This document shows, one piece after another, positions 44,487 through 54,700 of a DNA stretch of 64,000 nt (position 1 is the stretch's first letter; every line of letters starts with the position of its first letter). Origin of the DNA: JBOGIG01 sp050742455 (lineage in GTDB: Bacteria; Actinomycetota; Acidimicrobiia; Acidimicrobiales; JBOGIG01); contig JBOGIG010000052.1 of the NCBI GenBank assembly GCA_050742455.1, forward strand, positions 1 through 64,000, in the 5' to 3' direction. Position numbers and translations under genes: made by a program. A model generated the notes under the pieces. That model did not search any database. It was given only the letters and a program-made list of their open reading frames with translations, and was not told the DNA's origin.

Positions 44487-45277
44487 GAGCCCACCACGAT
44501 CTGCTCGAAGCGCACTATCCGGGCCGAGCCGAGTAGGGCCTTTATGGTGGTCTTCTCGTCCTTCACGTAGTCCTGGTCCATTAGGCAACGCTCTTTGAAC
44601 CAGCCAGTGAGCCGGCCCTCGATGATCTTGGCCATCGCTGCCTCGGGCTTGCCCTCGTTGCGACTGATCTGTTCCAAGGTGGCTCGCTCTGCCTCTACCA
44701 GATCGGCCGGAACTTCGTCCCGGGAGAGGTACTGGGGGCGGGTAAAGGCCACGTGTACGGCTATGTCGTGAGCTAAGTCCTGGTTCCCGTTGTCCAAATG
44801 AACCACAACGGCGTTGACGCCTCGGCCGTTTTGCACATGCAGGTAGGAGTCGACGACCTCGTCGGGGCCCGTCTCGAAGCGGGCCACCCGGCCCAGTGCG
44901 ATGTTCTCTTTAAGGGTGACCCCGAGACCGTCGATATCGGCCTGGCGTTCGCTCACCGCCGACTGGCCCGACTTTGCCGCCACCCGGGCCAGCTCCTCGG
45001 TCAACGTGACGAAGTCGGGTGACTTGGCCACAAAGTCGGTCTCACATTTGAGCTCTGCCATTCCCGTGGCATGGCCCTCGGTGGCCACGGCAACGGCCCC
45101 CTGGGTGTTCTGACGGTCCTGGCGCTTAGCCGCGCCGGCCAATCCCTTTTCCCGCAGCCACTGGGCCGCCGCCTCCATGTCCCCAGCTGTCTCGTCCAGT
45201 GCCCGCTTGGCGTCCAACATTCCCGCTCCCGTCGCCTTGCGCAGGGCCTGGACCTCTTTCGCCGTGTAATCAGACAA
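44483..45277 (-). CDS. tsf: Elongation factor Ts
   Basis: EF-Ts is the nucleotide exchange factor for EF-Tu. The UBA-like N terminus [20 protein letters not shown] and the motif [16 protein letters not shown] precede two dimerisation-type subdomains ([18 protein letters not shown]). TTG 45277 is the best start: AAGGAG lies six bases upstream, and the resulting MSDYTAKEV matches family N termini. ATG 45298, with seven more residues, lacks such a site. It overlaps the rpsB stop by 8 nt. The product is 264 residues. Confidence 0.95.
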   Translation of the reverse strand: MSDYTAKEVQALRKATGAGMLDAKRALDETAGDMEAAAQWLREKGLAGAAKRQDRQNTQGAVAVATEGHATGMAELKCETDFVAKSPDFVTLTEELARVAAKSGQSAVSERQADIDGLGVTLKENIALGRVARFETGPDEVVDSYLHVQNGRGVNAVVVHLDNGNQDLAHDIAVHVAFTRPQYLSRDEVPADLVEAERATLEQISRNEGKPEAAMAKIIEGRLTGWFKERCLMDQDYVKDEKTTIKALLGSARIVRFEQIVVGS

Positions 45278-46262
45278 GGTTGGCTCCTTCAGATTCATCG
45301 CTTCCCTGCGGGCCTCCGGCCGGGACGGCCGCCACATCCTGGGGATCGATGCCTGCCGGGGCTGGGGCCACTGCCGCTGCCGGGGCTGGGGCCGCTGCTG
45401 GGGCCGCTGCCGGGGCTGGGGCGGCGGACGCTCGTTCGGCCCGCTCTTGAGCCTGGATGCCCGCCTGGCGCCGGGCCTCGCGCTGCTGCTCGGCCCGGCG
45501 AGCTTCTTCCTCGGGATCGGGAGGCGTCGACGCCGCCGGCCCGGGACCGGACTGAGCACCGGCTACACCCCGGCGCGATGCAATAAAGCGACCTTCCTTG
45601 ACCGCATCGGAGACCACTCGGCACATGAGGTTCCCCGAACGGATCGCGTCGTCATTGCCGGGGATCACGTATTGGATTAGATCGGGGTCACAGTTGGTGT
45701 CCACCACCGCCACAATGGGCAGACCAAGCTTGTTGGCCTCGGTCACGGCGATGTGCTCTTTCTTCGTGTCGATGATGAACACAGCGTCGGGCAAGCGGGC
45801 CATGTCACGGATGCCGCCCAGGTTGCGCTGCAACTTTTCCATTTCCCGGGACAGGATGAGGGCTTCCTTCTTGGGCATGGCCTCGAAGTCACCCTCCACC
45901 TTCATCCGCTCGAATTCAACCATTTTCTTGACCCGACCACTGATGGTGGAGAAATTGGTGAGCATCCCCCCGAGCCAGCGCTCGTTGATGTAGGGCATGC
46001 CGCACTCCATGGCAAAATCGGCCACGGGATCCTGGGTCTGCTTCTTTGTCCCCACGAACAGGATGCTTCCGCCGCCCGCCACCAGATCCCTCACATAGCC
46101 GTAGGCATTCTCGATTCGGCGAAGCGTCTGGTTGAGATCGATGATGTAGATGCCGTTGCGCTCCCCATAGATGAAGCGAGACATCTTGGGGTTCCAACGC
46201 CTGGTCTGGTGGCCGAAATGGACCCCGGCCTCCAACAACTGCTTCATGGTAACAACAGCCAC
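45270..46262 (-). CDS. rpsB: 30S ribosomal protein S2
   Basis: The conserved S2 core runs from [20 protein letters not shown] to about residue 230. GTG 46262 gives the [14 protein letters not shown] terminus typical of actinobacteria and has AAAGGAG six bases upstream. The product is 330 residues, with a ~100-residue C-terminal extension rich in Ala/Pro/Glu/Arg. The extension contains 18-bp GC-rich repeats (45373-45420) not found in enterobacterial S2. The rpsB-tsf-pyrH-frr order is conserved. Confidence 0.96.
   Translation of the reverse strand: MAVVTMKQLLEAGVHFGHQTRRWNPKMSRFIYGERNGIYIIDLNQTLRRIENAYGYVRDLVAGGGSILFVGTKKQTQDPVADFAMECGMPYINERWLGGMLTNFSTISGRVKKMVEFERMKVEGDFEAMPKKEALILSREMEKLQRNLGGIRDMARLPDAVFIIDTKKEHIAVTEANKLGLPIVAVVDTNCDPDLIQYVIPGNDDAIRSGNLMCRVVSDAVKEGRFIASRRGVAGAQSGPGPAASTPPDPEEEARRAEQQREARRQAGIQAQERAERASAAPAPAAAPAAAPAPAAAVAPAPAGIDPQDVAAVPAGGPQGSDESEGANLV
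45373..45420 (-). repeat. Ala/Pro-encoding repeat in the rpsB C-terminal tail
   Basis: An 18-bp unit occurs at 45373-45390 and again exactly at 45403-45420, separated by a 12-bp partial unit, encoding an APAAA-type tail of ribosomal protein S2. Confidence 0.8.
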
Positions 46263-46417
46263 ACCCAACTCCTTTGACGGTTGACTACCCCGCAGGCGCA
46301 CCTTTGAAGGCGACCGAACTGCCTGGGGGTCATTGATCTGGCCCGATGGAGGTCACCGGGGACCGAGCCCAGTGTAGTCCGGTGATCCTGCGCCACCACA
46401 TTCCCCGTCAGCGGAGG

Positions 46418-46452
46418 GCCGTCGGAACCGCCCGGCCGTCGGAACCCGCCCG
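46418..46452. repeat. 17/18-bp tandem repeat upstream of rpsB
   Basis: Units 46418-46434 (17 bp) and 46435-46452 (18 bp, one extra C) lie in the 216-nt gap between whiG and rpsB. That gap also has a TACACT box on the minus strand (46376-46371) that could be a -10 element, but no convincing -35. Confidence 0.7.
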
Positions 46453-46478
46453 GGCAGACCGAACCCCCAGCTTGACGA

Positions 46479-47261
46479 TCAAACCGTGGTGCGCTCGTCC
46501 TCGCTCATCTTGGACCTGAGCTGGAGCACGGCCTTGGTGTGGATCTGGCACACCCTGCTCTCGGTTACCCCCAGCACCTGGCCGATCTGAGCCAAGGTAA
46601 GTCCTTCATAGTAGTAAAGGGTCAGGACTGTTTTCTCCCTGTCCCCCATCTGATTTATGGCCTGGGCCAACAGGTGCTTGACCTCCTCGACCTCATAGGA
46701 CGCCTGTGGGCCAATCCCCTGGTCGGCAATCGTGTCCCCCAGTGTGGCCGAGTCACCCCGATCGGAGTTGCCCGACAACATCTCGTCCAAGGCGACCAGA
46801 CCCACGAAGGAGATCTGCTTGAACATGACCTGAAGCTCCTTGACCGACACGCCCAGCTCTTGGGCCACTTCGGCATCCGATGGTGATTGCCCCAGCGAGG
46901 CTTCGAGCTTGGCGAAAGCCTTTTCTATGTTGCGGGCCTTGGCCCGAACCGAACGGGGAACCCAGTCGATAGCTCGGAGTTCGTCGATGATGGCTCCCTT
47001 GATGCGAGCGATGGCGTAGGTCTCGAACTTGATATTCCTCTCCGGGTCGAACTTCTCGATGGCGTCCATGAGCCCGAATATCCCGTAGGAAACGAGATCG
47101 GCCTGTTCGATGGTATTGGGTAGCCCGGCTGACACCCGCCCGGCCACGTACTTGACCAAAGGTGAGTAGTTGATGATAAGTCGGTCCCTACTCAGGCGGT
47201 CGCCACTTGACTTATATGACTGCCAGTAATCACCAATGGTCCTGTCCGGGTCAATCGTCAC
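46479..47261 (-). CDS. whiG: WhiG/FliA-type RNA polymerase sigma factor
   Basis: This 260-residue sigma-70 group 3 factor has region 2 ([65 protein letters not shown]), region 3 ([20 protein letters not shown]), and region 4 ([28 protein letters not shown]). The subtype directs sporulation genes in Streptomyces and motility genes in other bacteria. No anti-sigma gene is adjacent, so its regulon here is open. It follows xerC after 7 nt; the neighbourhood (dprA, xerC, whiG, rpsB) is the actinobacterial one. Confidence 0.93.
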   Translation of the reverse strand: MTIDPDRTIGDYWQSYKSSGDRLSRDRLIINYSPLVKYVAGRVSAGLPNTIEQADLVSYGIFGLMDAIEKFDPERNIKFETYAIARIKGAIIDELRAIDWVPRSVRAKARNIEKAFAKLEASLGQSPSDAEVAQELGVSVKELQVMFKQISFVGLVALDEMLSGNSDRGDSATLGDTIADQGIGPQASYEVEEVKHLLAQAINQMGDREKTVLTLYYYEGLTLAQIGQVLGVTESRVCQIHTKAVLQLRSKMSEDERTTV

Positions 47262-47268
47262 ATAGCAC

Positions 47269-48198
47269 CTATGCCCGGGGATGAGTTTGGTCGTACACCG
47301 AAACCAACCTTTCCTTACTCACGTGAGTGTAGACCTGTGTCGTCTTCAGACTCGTGTGCCCCAACAACTCCTGCACCACCCTCAAGTCGGCGCCACCGTC
47401 AAGCAAGTGCGTGGCAAAAGTATGGCGCAAGGCGTGAGGATGAGTGGGGACCGGTGACCGGAGGTCCAGGATGCGGCGCACATCCCGGGGTCCGATCCTT
47501 CGGCCCAACCGGTTGAGGAACACCGCTCCCGGCGGTGAATGGTCATTGGCGATCAAGTGGCGTCCACCGTCCAACCAAGCGGCCAGGGCCTGGCGACAAA
47601 GGTCATTCATAGGCACCCGACGCTGTTTGGCCCCCTTACCCCACACCGTGACCACCAGGTCGATCAGGTCCAAGTCGGCGCGGTCCAATCCACAAAGCTC
47701 GGAGACCCGCAGTCCGCTTCCGTACAGCAGCTCGATGATGGCCTCGTCCCGGAGGCAGATCGCTCTCGCCAGGCTGTCCCCCTGATCCGAAGCCTTCGGG
47801 CCCGCCCCAGCTGGGGCCGAAAGCCAGGATTGATCCACTCCGTCACCGAGCAGCACCGTCAGTTCCTCGACGGACAGGACATGGGGTAGTCGTGAGTCCC
47901 CCGTCGGAGCCGACAGACGTCGGGACGCGTCCTCATCGATGATGCCGGTGCGGGCCAGCCAGGCGAAATAACGCCGGATGCCGGCAGCCCTTCGGGCAAT
48001 GGTTGACCGGGACATCCCCCGAGTGGACAGGAAGGCTAGGTAGCGCCTCAGAACCAGGCGATCAATTTGATCGGGCCCGGCCGCGCCAGCGCGCTCAGCC
48101 CATTCAATCATGGCCGAGACGTCACCCAAATAGGCCCTGATCGTGGCTGGAGCGAGATGCTCGATCGAACGCGAGAAACCCTCAATCTGCCACGGCAC
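47269..48198 (-). CDS. xerC: Tyrosine recombinase XerC
   Basis: XerC resolves chromosome dimers with XerD at dif sites. The catalytic set is present: Arg164 in [10 protein letters not shown], a lysine in [11 protein letters not shown], His255 and Arg258 in [12 protein letters not shown], His281 in [10 protein letters not shown], and nucleophile Tyr290 in [10 protein letters not shown]. The N-terminal core-binding domain covers residues 1-90. It starts at GTG 48198. Compared with most XerC there is a short insertion (about 122-145) before the catalytic arginine. Confidence 0.93.
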   Translation of the reverse strand: MPWQIEGFSRSIEHLAPATIRAYLGDVSAMIEWAERAGAAGPDQIDRLVLRRYLAFLSTRGMSRSTIARRAAGIRRYFAWLARTGIIDEDASRRLSAPTGDSRLPHVLSVEELTVLLGDGVDQSWLSAPAGAGPKASDQGDSLARAICLRDEAIIELLYGSGLRVSELCGLDRADLDLIDLVVTVWGKGAKQRRVPMNDLCRQALAAWLDGGRHLIANDHSPPGAVFLNRLGRRIGPRDVRRILDLRSPVPTHPHALRHTFATHLLDGGADLRVVQELLGHTSLKTTQVYTHVSKERLVSVYDQTHPRA

Positions 48199-48288
48199 AA
48201 GTCCAAGCTACTGCCGTCGATTGCCCACAACGGGGAGGGTCCGGCTCCAGCGTGAGGGCGGCCCAATGCGCCTGGTTGGCCTGGCCTG

Positions 48289-49677
48289 TCAGCTCCGTTC
48301 CCACCACGACCCCCGACATCTGGCCAAGCCCTTGGATTCCAGGAGCTCGAGGGCAAAAGCGACTCGGCCCAATGACATGGAGGTCCTATCTATCACGACT
48401 GCCAAACCAATCGGCTCCCAGTCAAGACTCTCCAGCACAGCCTTCTCGGTAGCGCCAAGGGGCTCGTCACCTTCACTTGGCTCCTGTACTTGCCCATCGC
48501 GACTGTGCTCGAGGGTATGGGCCGACAGACTGCTCCCAGGGGGCATCGGGCCACGGACGGACAATGGCGCCGTGACCGATAGTGCGGTCTTGGCCCCGGC
48601 TGTGGGCCGGTCGCCACACCGGCCTCCCTCGTCGCCGGCCCAGCCTCCGGTTGGTTTGGACCGGGCCTGCCCGGCCCGGCGAGTCTTGCGGGGGGTGATG
48701 GCCTGGGTTCGCGATCTGTCCAGGGCAACCAGGATGTCCTCCACATCAAGCGCCGGTATGGCGCCGTCGCGCAACAGGCGGTTGGTTCCAAGCGATGCGG
48801 GGCTGCGAATCGATCCGGGGACGGCGAGCACCGGCCGCCCGCGTCGCATGGCCGATTCAACGGTGTAAAAGGAACCCCCACCTTGATGGGATTCAACCAC
48901 CACCACTACCTGGGCCAGGGCGGCAATCACCCGATTGCGCCATGGGAACCGCCAAGCCTGGTGGGGAAAACCACGGGGCGACTCGGACACGATCACCCCC
49001 TGGTGGGCAATCCGGTTCCACAATCCGGCGTTGGGCCTGGGGTATACGACATCCACCCCCCCGGCCACTACCGCTGCCGGGGGGGCCCAGGCGTCGATGC
49101 CTTGGTTGTCCGGGCCAGACGAGGCGTCCAATACCCCGCTGTGGGCCGCACCGTCTATGCCGAGGGCCAGACCTGAAACCACCACTACGCCGGCCCGGGC
49201 CAACCCGGCCCCCAGCTCGGCGGCTACCTCCCTTCCCCGGGGTGTGGCGGCCCGGGTCCCCACCAGAGCCACTCGAGGTCGGTCAAGAACCTCGAGGCGT
49301 CCACGACTGAACAAGGCGGCGGGCGCCTGTGGATCATGGGCCAGCGCCCGGGGATATGAAGCCTCGCCCCACAGCCGCACTTCGATCCCCACTTCCAGGT
49401 GGGATTGCAGCAAGGACCGGGGCTCGGTGCGCTTGGCTCGCTCGGCCCAATCACGGCGCCGGGCCGGCGGATTGTCAATGCCGGGCACCGCTTGGTTGGC
49501 ACGGACCAAGCCCCACACCGTTTCAATCGGGGCGGCCGACACCATCTGGCGCAGCATGTGGGGTGTCATGGCAGGCAGCCCGGCCAGGGCCACCACCGCG
49601 GCGCGTACATCCTCGGTCGGCTCAGCCAGCCACTCCGGGGCCTCGGACTGAGCCACGAAGGCAGATGGCTGACTCAT
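48289..49677 (-). CDS. dprA: DNA-processing protein DprA
   Basis: DprA loads RecA on incoming single-stranded DNA in natural transformation. The Rossmann domain has VALVGTRAATPRGREVAAEL and VVSGLALGIDGAAHSGVLD, then GGVDVVYPRPN and FPWRNRVIAALAQVVVVVES. A winged-helix-like DprA C-terminal domain (EKAVLESLDWEPIGLAVVID) ends the protein. At 462 residues it is longer than most because of a low-complexity linker (~330-395). Its ATG overlaps the yifB stop (ATGA), so the two competence-associated genes are coupled. Confidence 0.92.
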   Translation of the reverse strand: MSQPSAFVAQSEAPEWLAEPTEDVRAAVVALAGLPAMTPHMLRQMVSAAPIETVWGLVRANQAVPGIDNPPARRRDWAERAKRTEPRSLLQSHLEVGIEVRLWGEASYPRALAHDPQAPAALFSRGRLEVLDRPRVALVGTRAATPRGREVAAELGAGLARAGVVVVSGLALGIDGAAHSGVLDASSGPDNQGIDAWAPPAAVVAGGVDVVYPRPNAGLWNRIAHQGVIVSESPRGFPHQAWRFPWRNRVIAALAQVVVVVESHQGGGSFYTVESAMRRGRPVLAVPGSIRSPASLGTNRLLRDGAIPALDVEDILVALDRSRTQAITPRKTRRAGQARSKPTGGWAGDEGGRCGDRPTAGAKTALSVTAPLSVRGPMPPGSSLSAHTLEHSRDGQVQEPSEGDEPLGATEKAVLESLDWEPIGLAVVIDRTSMSLGRVAFALELLESKGLARCRGSWWERS

Positions 49678-51188
49678 GGCCGCGAAGGCAAAAGTCGTTC
49701 AAGGGGAGCCCTTAGGGCAAGCGCTTCGCACAGGTGTTCGGCCTCGAGTCGAGGGGCGCCTCCGTCCAGGTCAGCGATGGTCAGGGCCACCCTCCTTACC
49801 CGGGCCAGGCCTCGGGCTGAAAGAGACCCCGATCGAAGGTGGCGCTCCAAGAGCTCACAGGCCGAATCCGACAAGGGGGCGAATCGATCCATGTCGGCCT
49901 GGTCGAGTAGGGAATTGCGATCCACGTCACGGGCCCGTGCCCGATCCCGGGCCTGCGCCACCCGCCTCTTCACCACCTCACTGCACTCCCCCACCGGCCT
50001 GGATAGCAGCTCGTCGGGATCGGGACGATCGATGTTGATGCGCAAGTCGAACCGGTCCAGTAGTGGGCCTGACAGACGTCGCATGTACCGGGCCCGGGCT
50101 GCATCGCTGCACCGACACGATCCGGGGGCGCCCCTTTCGCCGCAGGGACAAGGATTCATGGCACCGACAAGGATGAAGCGAGCCGGGAAGGTAGTGCTAC
50201 CTCGAGCCCGACAGACCCGGATGAACCCCTCTTCGGTCGGCTGGCGCAGACTGTCGAGTGCCGCCACGGGAAACTCGCCCATCTCATCGAGGAACAAGAC
50301 GCCGTTGTGGGCCAAGCTCAGTTCTCCGGGACGCATCATGGTTGTGCCTCCACCGGTCAACGACACCAGGCTCGAGGAGTGATGGGGGGCCCTGAACGGC
50401 GGGGTGCGGATTAGGCGGTCCATAGCCGCGTCGCCACCGGCCGCCGACCGGGCCCGAGTGGTCTCCAGGGCCTGGTCCACGTCTAGTTGGGGCAGGATGC
50501 CGGGAAGGCGGCGGGCCAGCATGGTCTTGCCCGATCCCGGCGGCCCGAGCAGGAGCAGATGATGCCCCCCGGCGGCGGCCACTTCCAAAGCCCGACGGCC
50601 GAGGAGCTGACCGGCCACGTCCGCCAGATCCGGTGGCGTTGAGACGGTCCCCTCGGCGAGCGGGACTGGTAGAGGCGGCCAGTCACCCACCCCCGTGAGG
50701 GCATCCACAACCTGGCGCAAACTGGTGCCTGCCAGCACGACATGACGCCCGACCAAGGACGCGGCCGCCGCGCTCTGGTAGGGAACGACGATGGCAGCAT
50801 CCGACGTCGCCACCGCCAGGGCCACAATCCCGGGAACCGGTCGCAATGATCCGTCCAGGCCCAGCTCGCCAAAAAACGCACATGAGTCCAGGGCACTTGG
50901 CGGAAGCTCGCCACAGGCAGCCAACAAGCCGATAGCAATGGGTAGATCCAGACCCGACCCGGCCTTGCGGATGCTGCTGGGGGCCAGGTTGACGGTAACT
51001 CTCCTCAACGGCCAGGGCAGGCCACTGGACAACAGGGCTGCCCGTACCCGGTCCCGAGACTCACGACAGGCGGCATCGGGAAGTCCGACCACGGTGAAAC
51101 CGGGAATGCCCGTGGACACATGGACCTCTACCCGAACGGGCCGGCCCTCGATCCCGTGGAGGGTGGCGGACGAGACGATGGAGATCAT
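49674..51188 (-). CDS. yifB: YifB/ComM family Mg-chelatase-like AAA+ ATPase
   Basis: This 504-residue protein is related to ComM, a branch-migration helicase helping integrate DNA in natural transformation. It has the N-terminal ChlI-like domain (ATLHGIEGRPVRVEVHVSTG, LAPSSIRKAGSGLDLPIA), Walker A LLLGPPGSGKTMLARRL, Walker B NGVLFLDEMGEF, and a four-cysteine segment (NPCPCGERGAPGSCRC). The AGGAGG site five bases before the ATG is inside a strong hairpin (51193-51223), suggesting translational control. Confidence 0.93.
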   Translation of the reverse strand: MISIVSSATLHGIEGRPVRVEVHVSTGIPGFTVVGLPDAACRESRDRVRAALLSSGLPWPLRRVTVNLAPSSIRKAGSGLDLPIAIGLLAACGELPPSALDSCAFFGELGLDGSLRPVPGIVALAVATSDAAIVVPYQSAAAASLVGRHVVLAGTSLRQVVDALTGVGDWPPLPVPLAEGTVSTPPDLADVAGQLLGRRALEVAAAGGHHLLLLGPPGSGKTMLARRLPGILPQLDVDQALETTRARSAAGGDAAMDRLIRTPPFRAPHHSSSLVSLTGGGTTMMRPGELSLAHNGVLFLDEMGEFPVAALDSLRQPTEEGFIRVCRARGSTTFPARFILVGAMNPCPCGERGAPGSCRCSDAARARYMRRLSGPLLDRFDLRINIDRPDPDELLSRPVGECSEVVKRRVAQARDRARARDVDRNSLLDQADMDRFAPLSDSACELLERHLRSGSLSARGLARVRRVALTIADLDGGAPRLEAEHLCEALALRAPLERLLPSRP

Positions 51189-51192
51189 GGGT

Positions 51193-51230
51193 GCCTCCTG
51201 GCGGGTGCGAACTTCCAGGAGGCGCCCGCC
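51193..51230 (-). promoter_or_regulatory. RBS-sequestering hairpin with a competing alternative, 5' of yifB
   Basis: In the transcript, GCCTCCTGG (51223-51215) can pair perfectly over 9 bp with CCAGGAGGC (51201-51193), which contains the AGGAGG of yifB. A second pairing, GGCGGG (51230-51225) with CCCGCC (51205-51200), shares bases 51200-51201 with the first and would leave AGGAGG free. The two stems are mutually exclusive. The pairings are read directly; the switch function is inferred. Confidence 0.5.
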
Positions 51231-51295
51231 GGGGATTTGGACCGCCGCTGGATCCGTTCCGCAGGATTGCCTCGATAACGATCCCTAGGTTGTCA

Positions 51296-51664
51296 TCAGG
51301 GTGTGACGGGCTCCATCAGCTCGATTCGATTGCCAAATGGATCGTCGACGTAGGCGTGGTCGTAGCCTGCGAGCGGCTCGCCCGGCCTGATCTGCACTCC
51401 GGCCTCCCGTAACTTGTTGCAAAGACCCCCCAAGTCGTCCACCAGCAGGGCAGGGTGGGCCTTGCGAGCGGGCCGAAAGGAGTCCTCAACTCCCAGATGA
51501 ACCTTCACCGTGCCCCCATCGAACCAACAGCCACCTCGCTGCGCCAGAGGCTCCGGCTTGGGCATCCAGGCGATTCCGAGCAGATCCTCGTAGAAGGCCC
51601 TCGCCATAACTTCCCCCCCGGGGGGCATGGCCAGCTGGACGTGATCTATGGCCCTTACTTTCAT
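51296..51664 (-). CDS. VOC family (glyoxalase-fold) protein
   Basis: A 122-residue single vicinal-oxygen-chelate domain: AIDHVQLAMPPGGEVMARAFYEDLLG at the N terminus, RGGCWFDGGTVKVHLGVE in the middle, and HAYVDDPFGNRIELMEP at the end. The expected metal ligands (His near position 6, a mid-domain His, and the terminal Glu in RIELME) are present. Substrates in this superfamily range from glyoxal adducts to antibiotics, so none is proposed. ATG 51664 follows GGGAGA. It sits between yifB and putA. Confidence 0.85.
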   Translation of the reverse strand: MKVRAIDHVQLAMPPGGEVMARAFYEDLLGIAWMPKPEPLAQRGGCWFDGGTVKVHLGVEDSFRPARKAHPALLVDDLGGLCNKLREAGVQIRPGEPLAGYDHAYVDDPFGNRIELMEPVTP

Positions 51665-51748
51665 TCTCCCATCCTGGCATCGCTTGTCCGCCAAAGTGGG
51701 CCGAACACTGGTGACCCTGCAGCTTTGGGCACGGGCAGTCAGATGAGG

Positions 51749-54700
51749 TCACCGAGGTCCCGCGCCGACATCCAGGATGCCCCGGTGGCGACCGGTTATG
51801 TCGCCGTGGCGATGCCGGGTATCGCTCAGGGCCTGCTCCCGTAGCCAGCGCAATGCCTCGAGGCGAGGGTGGTAAACCACGTCGAGGTCATCCACCCACA
51901 AACCGGCGTCGTGTGCAGCCAGGCGCAATCCGTCACTGGGCTCGCCGAGGAATCGAACCTTGTCCGTTCGGGTCCAAGCCTCACCGCCGGACAGCCGGGC
52001 GGCCAGGGTCTGGTCATCCTCGACCACCTGGGGGCCAATCCCGAGACGATCTGTCGTCGAAGACAAGGTGACGCCGACACCGAGGACCTCGGCACAAGTC
52101 AGGGCCAAACGCACATCTTTGCCGTCGACATCTGTCCCGACCCGCAACAGGACGTGGCGGAGTGGCAGGTAGCGAAAGACGTTGGCCTCGGCGGCCAGTC
52201 CGCTGGGGTCGACCGGCGCCAATTCGCCGTCCCTCACAGCCGCCACGGCAGCTGCAAACTGGTCGGCATCGCCGGAAAAAGAGGCCTGCCAAGTCCCCAG
52301 CCCGGACACGTAGTTGGGGCCGCCCGCCTTGGCGCCGGGTCCGACCACAGATCGCTTCCAGCCCCCAAAGGGCTGGCGGCGCACTATCGCACCCGTGATG
52401 GGGCGATTGACGTAGAGGTTGCCCGCCTCCACTCTCGCGCGCCATACCTCGATCTCGGCCGGATCGAGGGATTGAATGCCGGCCGTGAGACCATATGCGG
52501 GCTGGTTCTGCCAGGTGATGGCCTCGTCCAGATCGGCGGCACGCATGAGTCCGAGCACGGGCCCGAAACACTCGGTCAAGTGGAAGACCGAACCGGGAAG
52601 CACGCCCAGCTTGACCCCAGGAGACCACAGCTGGGGATTGCCGTTTATCGGGCGGGGCTCAACCAGCCAGGCCTCTCCTGGCCCCAGGCTGGTCAAGGCG
52701 TCGAGAAGAGGGCCCTGGGGCGTTCGGATGAGCGGACCAAGGGTGGTACGCAGGTCGGAGCTCGGGCCGGGGCGCAAGGTTCGAACGGCATCGGCCAGCT
52801 GGCGGAGGAAGCGGGCATCGTCATACACACAAGCTTCCAGAATGGCCAGGCTGGCGGCCGAGCACTTCTGGCCACCGTGGCCGAAGGCAGAGTGAACGAT
52901 GTCGACCACTGCGGCGTCCAGGTCCGCGGCTGCAGTGACGACCACGGCGTTCTTTCCGCTCGTTTCGGCATGCAGTCTCAGCGATGGCCGCCAGCCGAGG
53001 AACATGCGGGCCGTGCTCCAGGCTCCGGTCAGGATGACGGCGTCTATATCGGGGTGGGTGATCAGATGCCGGCCGGCTTCGTCGTCTTCGCAAGGCAGGA
53101 ACTGCAGGAGATCTCGTGGTACGCCGCCGGCCCAGCAGGCCTCTACCAGAGCCCACGCCGTGGCAACCGTCTCGGGCGCAGGCTTGAGGATGACGGCGTT
53201 GCCCGCGGCCAGGGCGGCCAGAACCCCACCGGCAGGAATGGCCAGGGGGAAATTCCACGGAGGCGCCACAACCACGGTCCCGAGAGCCGAGAACCGGGCG
53301 CCTCCCACGGCCAGATTCTCGATCTGGTCGATGCTCTGCGCATAGTAGTGGGCGAAGTCCACGGCCTCGGAGACCTCGGGGTCGGCTTCGGCCACCGTCT
53401 TACCTGCGTCCCTCGCCATCACGCCGATGAGTCGCCCCCGGGCCCGCGCCAATGAAGCCCCCACGCCAATCAGGGTTCGACGACGCTCTACCCCGCTTGA
53501 CCGCCGCCAGCGATCCCCGGCCGGCCGGGCCGCATGCACCGCCTCATCGACGAGGCTGGCAGTGGCCGGCACCCATCGATAGGCCACTCGGCCCGGATCG
53601 GAGGGATCGCGCCCGGCCGCCAGCCGGTCGGGCGCGAACGATCCCTCCGATCCGTCGTGGGGGCCAACAGTCCGCCCGCCCACGACAGCCGGCACTACAT
53701 CGATCCCGTGATCGGCCAGCGTGCCCAGGCATGAGCCGATCCAAGCTCGGTTGGTTGCCAACGAGAAGTCGGTGTCGGAGACGTTGAAAAAGGCATGCGG
53801 GTGCCCCTCCGGCAGCGGGGAATCGGTTCGTCGGTCCTGGGTGCGCCGGGTAGCCACTACAACGTCGTGCCGGGCAGCCACCGAGGCACGAAATCGATCC
53901 CTCTCCGCTGTCCAGTCCCCCGAACCCGTGCGCAGGGAGAACTGCTTGCGCAAGAAGTTGTCCGGTCCAGTGTTTTCGTCGAAGCGACGGACAAGATAGG
54001 CAATGACCGATTCGTTGTCCGCCCGGCGGGCGATGGGGGCATAAAGGCGAAGAGCGCCGGCCTCGCGGCGCACAGCGGCAGCCATGGAAGGCGCCATGCC
54101 TTCGAGCATCTCCACCTCCACCATGTCCTTGAGGTGAAGGTGCTCGCTCAGAGTCAGGGCCCAAGCAATCTCAAACAGATTGTGGCCGGCAATCCCAAGG
54201 AACAGTGCTCCCGAGTTGGCCGGATCCAGGGCCACATCCAGCATGCGCTTGTAGTTGGCATCAACTTCGGCCTTGGTGGTGAACGGCGCCTGGGGCCATC
54301 CCATTAGTTCAGCCTCGACGCCCTCCATGGCCAGATTGGCGCCCTTGACGATACGAACCCTGGTCGTGGCGCCCGCCCGACGGTGCCGCTCTCGCGCCCA
54401 GGCGGTGAGCTTCGTCATGACCCCGAGCGAATCGGGCAGGTAAGCCTGTAGCACGATGCCGGCATCGAGGCCTGCATAGCGCTCCTCGTTGAGCACCCGT
54501 TGGAACACGGCCACGGTCAGATCCAGGTCCCGATACTCCTCCATGTCGAGGTTCACGAACTTGTGCGGTCGGTGACGCATAGCCGCCTCATATAGGAGCC
54601 GCAATCGGCCGGCCACCCGCTCTACCTCGCATTCGAATCCAACCATGTTGAGCTGCGCACAAACCGAGCTGAATTTCACCGAGACGTAGTCCACATCGGG

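Noticed and set aside
46365..46400. TACACT box upstream of rpsB as a mapped promoter
   Set aside because: The -10 resembles consensus, but no acceptable -35 lies 16-18 nt upstream; mentioned only within the repeat entry.
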